Assembly (NCBI GenBank): GCA_900095095.1
Contig: FMBT01000646.1
Location: 1-29,484 of the forward strand
Source: Fragilariopsis cylindrus CCMP1102
Taxonomy: Eukaryota > Bacillariophyta > Bacillariophyceae > Bacillariales > Bacillariaceae
Direction: 5' to 3'
Length of the DNA stretch: 29,484 nt
How positions within the stretch are numbered: position 1 is the stretch's first letter; each line of letters opens with the position of its first letter. Under the pieces are notes generated by a model, which saw only the letters and a program-made list of their open reading frames with translations, was not told where the DNA came from and made no database searches. This document shows, piece by piece, positions 18,551 to 27,060 of the stretch. Made by a program: the position numbers and the translations under genes.

Positions 18551-21500
18551 CACCCTTGGATAGTTGTTGGACTTTTATTTTTTATATATAGGTAGATGGG
18601 TCTAACAGTACTATGGTGTTTACCAGAGTGATGTTTAGTCGGATAATCGGCTAGGTTCTCAATACCTGGTCCCCACACATAATCAAATTGTTTTTGTTCA
18701 AACCTGTCTTTTAACCAGTAAAATCTCATGTCAATGGCTTTTGACCTTTTTTGTTTGATAGTACCAGTAATAATACCACGTGCTGTTGTGTTATCTGTTT
18801 TGATTGGTGTAGGTGGTTGTGGGTGTCCCATTTCAATGAGGCAATTTCGTTCTGATACAGCTTCTGTGGCGTTCAGGTAGATACCTGCCACTTCTGCTTC
18901 CGCTGCTGATGCCATAACATTTTTGATAATTTTTGCTAGTACAAGAATGGGTCCATTGAATAATGTGCCGTCCGTGCTTCCTAGATAATGGTAGCCACCT
19001 GCTCTGCTTCTTGCTTCAGGGCGCACTAAATATGCTGCATCTGAATCGATTCTGAGTATCATGTCGCTGGCCCGGTATATGATTTGACCATTTGGATTGC
19101 TTGCAGCATAATTTAGGATATATCTTGTTGCTGCCAATGTTGCTTCAGTACCATTTGCTGTTGATGATGCGATGTCATTAATTGCATGTAGCATAGTGTC
19201 ATCTATAGCTCTGGCGTAAAATAGGAATTTTCCTGTGACGCGTTGTATGAATTTGATTTGATCTTCATCTAACTTATTTGTCAAGTCTTCTTTTACATAT
19301 TGTACTTTGACACCATAATCAGGTCGGTCTATCTTGGAAGGTCCTGAATGTCGTTGTTTTGGGATGATGTGGTTGAATTCCTTCAGTGCTTGTTCTACAT
19401 ATCCATCCATGGAGCAGATGACTTCACGGTCAATATAGTTCCATTTTAGGTGAATCCCGATATATTGTTCGGCTTTCCAATCAACTTTTAATGGGTATTT
19501 ATCTCGTAGTGCGGTAACTAGGTGTTCTACATCTGCTTGTCGGTGTACTTGATACCAAAATCATCCACTACTAGTGTAAAGTTGATGTCGCGTTCCTTGT
19601 GGCTGAATAAGCCATCAGTGCGTTTTTCTTTTACGTAACCATATTTTTCTAAGTGTTGTACCAAGTCATCATGTGCAATCTTACCGGATTGCTTGAGACC
19701 ATACCATGCCTTCTTGATTTTGGCATATACAAATCCATTGACTACTAACTTGTCTAATAAGTAGTGTTTGATTATATTCGGTGGTATCATATCATATTTG
19801 AATCTGACATATTCTTCGTCAGGCAATAGCGAGCACAAGTACATGTTCGATATATCTGCGGTGCAGTACTTGGCACCTGGAGTGGAAACAACTGAGTTCC
19901 AATGCATCTTGATTGTTTCCATTGAAGCTGTATGCGTTGTTACGTTGCCTTCGTAGTCAGTCCTATCACCTCCTGCTGTGATTCTAGTACGGTATGGTTC
20001 TGACTTTTCTGGTCTAACAGCAACTACATATCTTGGGTACGTTACTTGTTTGTTACGGGGTACGTCCCCTTTGCGGATCCAATCCAGTACATCGACTCCT
20101 TCAGTTTCACCATAACCTTGGAATAAACGGGCAAATTCGTTTTCTCCTGATTGGAGCCAACGATTTTTGATTACAGGATCCTTGTGATTGATTAGATCTC
20201 GATACTTCGCCATCTTATTGAGGCCGTCGTCCCAGACGGCGCCTGCAGCTCCGAACGCAAAGTTTGGTTGTAGCTGTTCTACTGCCTTGCTGTATCCATT
20301 GCTAAACCTATTTGGTTGTTGTTGCACTGTAGGATTTCGGTTATATCGGTTCAGACGTTGTACCTTTTTAGGACGTTGGCTTTTGGCTGTAGGCATATTG
20401 TTGATGACGGTGGTTGGTAGACTGTGCCGAATAGGGAGTAGTAGTAATGCTTTCCTGTTGGGTTTAGTATACTTTTGAATCTTCTTCCGGTATTGTTTTA
20501 CTTCATTGTATGACATCTCTTCTGTATCACCATCGCGGTACACTATTTTGTAGTACTGTTCAATCGGGTCATATCTGGTGATTTCACCTTCGTGGAAACC
20601 ACTGCTGAACTTTTGACGTATGATGGTACCGATGACGTACACTTTGTTAGTGGCTGTGGTGGACCTTGTTACACGTTGGGTGTCAGTAGTTATTACTTCC
20701 ACCCTTGGAAGTGGCACAGGGGTTGTTGGTGCAGTAGTTGCGGTGTCATCTGCTTGTAAGCAAAGGATTTTCTGAATTGCAGTGATAGCCGTGTGTAGGT
20801 CCGTACCTTGGTTCATAAAGGGGAAATCACTTGGAGGTTGAGATAGTACTTTGTGGAGGTCCTGTAACACCAAGGTTAGTCGGTCGATAGGTGTAACTTT
20901 GGGTAGGGTACAATGCGATGGAAAGAACTCGACCGTATTGGATATACGATTCTGTTTGGTGTCCCTCATGTAGCAAGTGTAGTTCCTGTAGTGATGGGGC
21001 GCCCGTTCGATATAGAAACCATGGCTTCCATGGTTGTCCCAGCTACCTCGTTCACCTCTTCTGTCATGGACTATGACCTTACAGCCAACTGGGGCCATGG
21101 GAGTGCGATTGAAATCGAATTCGCCATGTACTAGTGTATACGCTGATATTAATGGATTGATTCTTGATGGGCGCATTAGATTCATAGCTAATACTGTTTG
21201 TTTAATAAACAGGTCCCAACAGTTCTTCGGAAAACTCGGATCAGCGCCTTCTCTGAAAGCAATGAGCTTGGACTTGAAGGTTTGAATGGCACGTTCTGCA
21301 TGGTTCAATCTATGGTCTCCTGGCGATACGATCTGGTAGTCTAAATTCAGTTCCCCTATTGCTGCAATAAGTTCTGTCGAGATTTCATTATCTAATCGCA
21401 TTACACGCGCTGTGAAACCTCTTTCCTTGAGTTCATCATAACAAAACTTGAATGCTGCTACGAGTTCGCTTGACTTCCTTGATTTTATAGGCACTGCATT

Positions 21501-22634
21501 GATGTAGTTAGTGTCATAATCGAACATAACCATGATGTATTTGTGGCCTCTTGCTGATGTAATAGGATATCGTCCTGGCAAATCCATTGCAATAAGTTGT
21601 TTCATATCATTACCATCAATTAAGAAGGTACCTATGTCATGTAATTTCTTCTTAAGTTCAATACGTTCTTTTCTAACTGATAGGTCAATGATATTCGATG
21701 TTCTGACGTTCTTCTTGATCATTTTCTGGTTCCCAAGTGTGGTCTGTTCTTTCTTGGTGCAGTGCTTTCGTACTCTATCTGCGCTCAGTCCCGGCCATGA
21801 CTTGAACCAATTGTTGTTGATACAGTTGATCCATTCTGGTATAGAAGGTGAGCCTAACGTCATGTGGAAGAAGTTTGTCAATGCTGCGACTGTTTGCACT
21901 TCGTATGCGCTAGCTGCAGTAGCCATCCCTGCGGAGTTTCCGATGGGATTGATTCGATTCACCCTTGGAAGTGCATTCACCCTTGGAAGTGTATGCGCCT
22001 CGTCGTGTATTGGCACCGAATAGAGTCCATTTTGCCGTCGTCCTTCCATAACGGTTGTACCTGTAAGGATTGGGGCCTTGTCGGTGACTGTCACTTTGTT
22101 TTGTGAAAATAGGACGTGTAAGTTGTTGTCACAGAGTTTTCCCACTGATAAGAGGGGCGTTGATACGTCATCGAACTTGTGGCAGGTACGTGCTAGTGGT
22201 GGGAGCTTCGCGAGCGACAGGACGTCTGTAGATGTGGACGTCATTATGGAGTTATTTGCACACTTCACTTTCATGCCATTGGACGTCGCTTGATGGTTGT
22301 CTCCGCGGTACGTTGTTGGTAAGAAATGGTCTGTTGCTCCAGAATCAATAGCACCTCTTGTTACGGGGTACCTGTCGACCAATACGTTGCAAACTTTTAA
22401 GGCTGCAGATTTTCGTGTTGGTCCACATATTAGATTGGATGGAAACGATACACGGAGTGATCTCCTGTTGGCATTCGGGGTGCATGGTACAAGTTGTTTA
22501 CGATATACGGTAGGCGTACGTGGTTGTTGATATAGATTACTCGAAGGGGATAGATATGTAGTTGCTTTTAACATATAATTATTATTATTATTATTAATGG
22601 TTAATACACAGTCACTACATTTATCAATATCCAT
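18529..22634 (-). CDS. pol: Pol polyprotein of element 2, interrupted by one frame break in reverse transcriptase
   Basis: The first ATG is at 22634, 15 bases after the gag TGA and in the same frame. Protease: GAIDSGATDHFLP, catalytic Asp at about residue 97. Integrase: FFHMTLGSPSIPEW and WFKSWPGLSADRVRKHCTKK, then the core with IAMDLPGRYPIT, MRLDNE and LNHAERAIQTFKSKLIA. Between integrase and reverse transcriptase, about residues 668-717 form a small module (GTIIRQKFSSGFHEGEITRY, YKIVYRDGDTEEMSYNEVKQ) like a Tudor/chromo-type barrel. Reverse transcriptase: CTADISNMYL (Asp about 927) and LVVDDF (Asp pair about 1024-1025). The frame breaks about 10 codons later, near 19537, where one base appears lost; the other frame continues DVEHLVTALRDKYPLKVDW and SMDGYVEQALKEF. 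RNase H: LRIDSDAAYL, SAAEAEVAGIY, KTDNTTARG, RSKAIDMRFYWLKDR, LADYPTKHH. It ends at 18529, inside the 3' LTR. Confidence 0.9.
18551..18557 (-). promoter_or_regulatory. Polypurine tract of element 2
   Basis: On the minus strand AAGGGTG directly precedes the 3' LTR. It lies within the pol coding sequence. Confidence 0.55.
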
Positions 22635-22649
22635 CACCTTCCCACGTCC

Positions 22650-24525
22650 TCATTCTGGATTGTCGTACGGCTTATGATCTACTGGGCTCCACCACTTGTT
22701 ATGGAACTCGTTCCTGGATTCATTACCTCCCATAGGATTCTGCATGGTCGCATCATCTTTATGGTCTTTCTTTTTCTTGAATGAATGGCAACCCTTGCTG
22801 TCATGATTCAAGTTACAGCCACACGAGTAGCACCAGAACTTCCACTGCGCCATACGTTGTACAATTCCTTAGTTGCCTTTTCCTTCCTTCCTCCTTTTCC
22901 ACCACCAGTATTGGTTGATTTCATGGTATTGATTTCAGCTTTTAGAGCCTTCACTTCACGGAGTAGATCGGACATTGCAGCTAACTGCATACCGGATGCA
23001 GCAGTACCCGAAATGGATCCTGATACAGTACCGGTACCGTCGGTGTCAACGACCGATGGGACGCTTGAAGATTGGAAGGCAGTCTCCAAATGTAGTTGGT
23101 TGTTATTGAGGGTTTGCACTTCTGTCTCGTATTTTGATTCAAATGCGTCGACGCGGGCGATGAGGGCTTGTTGAACACTCATGGCACTATTGTCAATACC
23201 ATCTTCGGTTAGTTTCTGCAGTTCCTTAATGTATAGCTGCTTAAACCGTTTCCATCGACCGATGACTGGTTTGTGTAGCATATCGGCTTCCCACTTGTCT
23301 TCAATCAATCGGAGATACGTGTTGTTGTGGCTCCCACTACTACGGATCTTGGTCTGGCAGTTGATGATGAGGGTATCCCATGAATATTCGAATTCAACAT
23401 TGGAACTCCCTGAAAGGATATCGATACAATGTTTATCATGTTCCATTTTCTTCAAGTATGATACCGGTCCTTCAGGTGATGGCACGTACGCTCGTGCAGT
23501 GATGCACCCCATTAGATCGATATATGCTTTCTGTTTCTTAACACGATCTGATACCTTTCCTTCAATGAAGTTGAGAGCTAGGCGGACGGTATAGTTCAAT
23601 GGAAGTGTTCCATAATCATTCATTTGCTCCTTCATGGTTTCGGGAAATCTTCTTACTGTCGCTTGTAGAGCTTCAGCATTCCAATGGGTCTCCTTCTCGT
23701 AGATCTTCTTCAGCGCTTCATACCTTCTCCATGTTCCACTGGCATCGCCGGTGGGTAAGGCCACTTTCTTTGCCGGTGGTGGGAGTCGGGCAAGATCATC
23801 TCCATATCTCTCGCAGTTGCGCTTCAGGGTATCCACCAGATATGCATGTCCTGCATCTCTTTCGGTGTGTTGGCAGCCTTCTAGTGCATTTCCTAATGCC
23901 TCCCGGAATACTACAGCATCAGCAAAGTTGAAGTTGCTCCTTTCTGGTGATTGGTATTCCCTGCCTAGGTGATCATCGATTGATGGTAGATCCTTTCCCA
24001 TACTGCCAATGCTGGATATCAATACAGTTGATGCCGTGTCGTCGTCGTCGTGTGGTGTGTAGAGAGCTGGTAATGATGTCAGGTACTGTCGTGTAGAAGT
24101 TTCTAATATATTATCGATATAGGGTTGGTTACGTAATACGGTATATTCTAATTGGGTTCCCACAGTAGGTACTAATTCTAAGTACTGTCTACTGATGTCG
24201 ATGGTGTGGTATCTTGCACCGGAATCTACTAGGACGCTTGTTGTTGTAGCTGCGATGCTGTTTAATGTTGAAACAGGATCTACTAAGTATGCTGCGTCGC
24301 TGTTGCCTTGTAGTGTTGTATCTACACCAGCGATCGATACGTCGTCGTCTGCACTGGATGTGGTCGATGCGTCGTCTTCTGAGTCGGAACTTCTAATAGA
24401 CCAAATGGGTTGTTGTTGTTGTAATCGATATCTTGATCGTTGTCGTAATCGTTGTCGTCTGGACTGATGGTCCTTCTGTTACGATTTGGTACAGTATTCC
24501 AACCGGTAGGTGTAGTTGGTAACAT
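22650..24525 (-). CDS. gag: Gag polyprotein of element 2, with two frame breaks
   Basis: The likely start is the ATG at 24525, 36 bases after the 5' LTR (MLPTTPTGWNTVPNRNRRT). After about 45 codons the frame shifts near 24389, consistent with one A missing, into SDSEDDASTTSSADDDVSIA and then the long frame through 24163. This includes the helical body YLVDTLKRNCERYGDDLARL, HWNAEALQATVRRFPETMKE and VKALKAEINTMKS. The long frame runs to 22808, but the nucleocapsid-like end is in the -1 frame from about 22855: MAQWKFWCYSCGCNLNHDSK followed by GCH, a Cys-Cys-His-Cys knuckle with spacing C-x2-C-x5-H-x4-C. It then runs to TGA at 22652-22650. An extra DSGA motif (TSVLVDSGARYHT, Asp at 24224-24226) lies in the N-terminal third. 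Confidence 0.82.
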
Positions 24526-24543
24526 GTACTTGTTGTTGTTGTA

Positions 24544-24561
24544 GCTCCTTTAATCTCTAAC
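24544..24561 (-). promoter_or_regulatory. Primer-binding position of element 2, self-complementary to its own LTR
   Basis: On the minus strand GTTAGAGATTAAAGGAGC starts at the first base after the 5' LTR. Its first 14 bases pair perfectly with LTR positions 24640-24627 (sense CTTTAATCTCTAAC); after a one-base bulge, GAGC pairs with GCTC. It does not start with TGG or resemble a tRNA 3' end. Confidence 0.72.
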
Positions 24562-24882
24562 TATTAGAAGTAAATACGAATACATACAGTAGTTTGTTAA
24601 CTAGTTAGTATTAGAGTTACAATGATGTTAGAGATTAAAGTGAGCGCAGTATGTTGTTACATCCTGTGATCTTATCTCATGAGTTTGTGTTTCTTGTGTT
24701 CAAAGCTATCTTCATCTATTATTGAGTGATGTGGCGATACGATAGGTCTTGTATTGGATCTTACAGCCAAGCAAGCCAAGTGTGAATCATATCCCATAAC
24801 TGTTATTTAACTGCACCTCGGTTGTATCACAGTTGTTGGATAGTTAATCGAAGTGGTCGACTATCGCGCTAATAATTCAACA
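24562..24882 (-). repeat. 5' LTR of element 2 (321 bp)
   Basis: One mismatch to the copy at 18230-18550. The edge at 24562 follows from the AGTAC duplication and agrees with the start of the self-complementary primer-binding segment. Confidence 0.92.
24627..24645 (-). promoter_or_regulatory. LTR segment complementary to the primer-binding position of element 2 (candidate self-primer)
   Basis: Sense GCTCACTTTAATCTCTAAC, LTR positions about 238-256. Its last base (24627) pairs with the first base after the LTR (24561), the position needed for priming. Confidence 0.68.
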
Positions 24883-24887
24883 AGTAC
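24883..24887. repeat. Target-site duplication of element 2, right copy
   Basis: AGTAC, matching 18225-18229. Confidence 0.9.
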
Positions 24888-26910
24888 ACCCTGACACCTT
24901 CCTAACCTCCCTAGAGCCCTAAGCAATAGTTGGACCTTGTACCCATAGGTATAATGTTGAGCTCCATATAATATTTCAAGGTTATTAGATCTGTATTGAT
25001 GGTGCATCATGTCCTTGATTACATGCGCACTTGGCACTTAGAGAAATTGTGTGTTTTATTAGCAGTGGGTTTTGACCAGTAACACCCCAAAGATATGCAT
25101 GGTTACCTAAAGCAATGATATAATCCAAAATCTTTATGAATTAGGTTGAAGCCTAACTATTTTATTTGGGACTCAGCATATCTCGTGTGCATTTTGGGAT
25201 ATTTTATGTCTATTGTTCCCCGCCCCACTACACCACCAATATGGCAAAGGTTCCAAGCTTTGTTGGTGTATTTTATCCATATGCATATATGCATATATGG
25301 AAGGTATCTTGGTGCTCAAATCATGGTCCAATTCCTTTTTTTGATGTCGTGGCAGCCTATTTCTGAATGGTACTTTTGGGCATGGAAATATGACATGTTG
25401 GCCAAAATGCAATGTTTGTGTTCTGGAGGCAAGAATAAGGTAAATATGAGGGATCATGACCCGTGGTTCATCCCCTATGGGTATGAGATGGATGACTGGG
25501 TGATATTTTAGTGCACCATGCTGGTTCTGGAACCTAAGAAGAAGTTATTCATCTTATCATTTACCTAAGGAAAAGTTATCCATCTTATTATTCAAAGTTG
25601 TTTAATATTCCAATAACCAAACTCCACTGGAGAATTTGTGGGATAAAAATGATACCAGTCAGAATTACTTTAGTCAAGTACTTTAGTCAAGTGATGATGA
25701 ACCACCAGGGATGGTAGGAGGGAAACACATTAAATCTGTCTAGTACTGTTAAACCATTGTGTTTCATACCAACCTACACCTGGATCTCTTGTTCACCTAG
25801 TTGTTTTTGTGCCCACCACAACAGCAAAATGAATTTTATTCCTCAACCACAGGAACAAAAAAGTTGTAGGAGGCAACCACAATATTCTAATACACAATGT
25901 GGAGGTTTGTGCACCCAACCTATTTGGTGCTGTCCTCTGCAACCCTTTCAAATAAGATATTTTGTGGTTCATCTCTGATCGAAAATCTTATTGTTCGCAT
26001 ACCTATGCTTTGGCTTTTCACAATTTGACAAAAACATCCCGCACACACCACGTATTAGTTGGAGAAGATTTTTTTTTAATACAACACAAAACACAATTGA
26101 GCGTAATGTCAGTGACATCATCTACTGTTTATGCATTCACAAAATGTTGCACAAAACTTGTGGACACAACAAAAGCACCTACAAAAGCACCTACAAAACC
26201 CGTATTCTATAGTTTTTTTGATAAGCAGAAAATGGACAGACAAAGAGATAGAGCCAAGGGTCCACCCTTGGCTGCTATATATATCACTCTTTGCAATGAT
26301 TTCTGTTGTTCTGGTGAGAAATTGGACCTTGACACCCACACTGTATCCCTTAATCTTGGTCTCAATACCACCATCAGCGTTTTAGCTCGCAGATAAATAA
26401 TAGGTTATCATGAACAGCATAAACTTCCTGGAGGACCATTGAGTGTCCAAACAAAACTTGGACTTTCCTATTAATGGAGAGAACTTTTTGTGGTTCAGGA
26501 TGGCACACAAGTTTACAGCCAAGGACATGCCTGCCAATATTATAATATTAATCCCCCCTCTGTGTGGACCAAGGGGGAAAGTTCTATAACAGAAAGAAGA
26601 AAAATATATTCAAGATAGGTCATTTGAGGGATGTGAAATAAATACTTAGAACTGCTACTTGCACCGCTACGGATATGCAGAAAGTGCAGAGAAAAAACTG
26701 TATTGATATTATACCTCCTATGGTTTCAATCTTTTACTTTACTGAAGAAACACCACTGCTTGGTAATTCTATTGCCATCAACAAATCAAAACATGAATAA
26801 CCAAGGTGGGACAAACAATCTATAGCATCAGCAGCATGATTTGAAAACAACGGACAATCTAGATGTAAAGGACGTGTGCACCAACCCACACAGTTTTTTA
26901 AATACAATAT

Positions 26911-26936
26911 ATATAAAGATACATTTTTCACACACA
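26911..26936 (-). repeat. Inverted 26-bp copy of a sequence at 7231-7256
   Basis: The minus strand reads TGTGTGTGAAAAATGTATCT then TTATAT, identical to 7231-7256 on the plus strand. This suggests a dispersed repeat family. Confidence 0.75.
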
Positions 26937-26993
26937 AACGCTGCAATTTTTTGTGACGAGATCTGTCTAAGCTATCATTGCTTTATTTACACG

Positions 26994-27034
26994 TTTTTTG
27001 TTTTGTTTTGTTTTGTTTTGTTTTGTTTTGTTTG
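26994..27034 (+). repeat. TTTTG pentanucleotide microsatellite
   Basis: About seven TTTTG units in a row, shortly downstream of the stop of the carnitine acyltransferase gene. Confidence 0.9.
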
Positions 27035-27060
27035 ATGCAACATTATGACTCATGTTTCTG

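Larger units (their letters stand above)
18230..24882 (-). mobile_element. Ty1/copia LTR retrotransposon (element 2), 6653 bp, reading frames broken
   Basis: Inverted relative to element 1. Two 321-bp LTRs differ at a single base and are flanked by AGTAC duplications. Gag (with a CCHC-like knuckle), protease, integrase, reverse transcriptase and RNase H follow in Copia order on the minus strand. The proteins share little obvious sequence with element 1, so this is a different lineage. Three single-base frame breaks (near 24389, 22855 and 19537) and a TGA between gag and pol (22650-22652) are present. The TGA may be the natural end of gag. As written, the copy cannot make complete Gag or Pol. 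Confidence 0.95.
24888..27060. other. Gene-poor block, possibly decayed repeat
   Basis: No gene is recognised. There are short direct repeats: ACTTTAGTCAAGT twice near 25667-25691, AGTTAT(T/C)CATCTTAT twice near 25542-25588, and ACAAAAGCACCT-type units near 26172-26200. The minus strand at about 26400-26530 reads HVLGCKLVCHPEPQKVLSIN and VLFGHSMVLQEVYAVHDNLL without a stop, then breaks. It may be a relic coding sequence of unknown type. Confidence 0.45.

Noticed and set aside
21958..21992. Tandem ATTCACCCTTGGAAGTG repeat in element 2
   Set aside because: A short in-frame duplication (ALPRVN twice) within pol; most likely local slippage, not a separate element.
26131..26396. Frame with TKAPTKAPTK, like diatom surface-protein linkers
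   Set aside because: The repeat is a short DNA duplication in a block without other coding signal.
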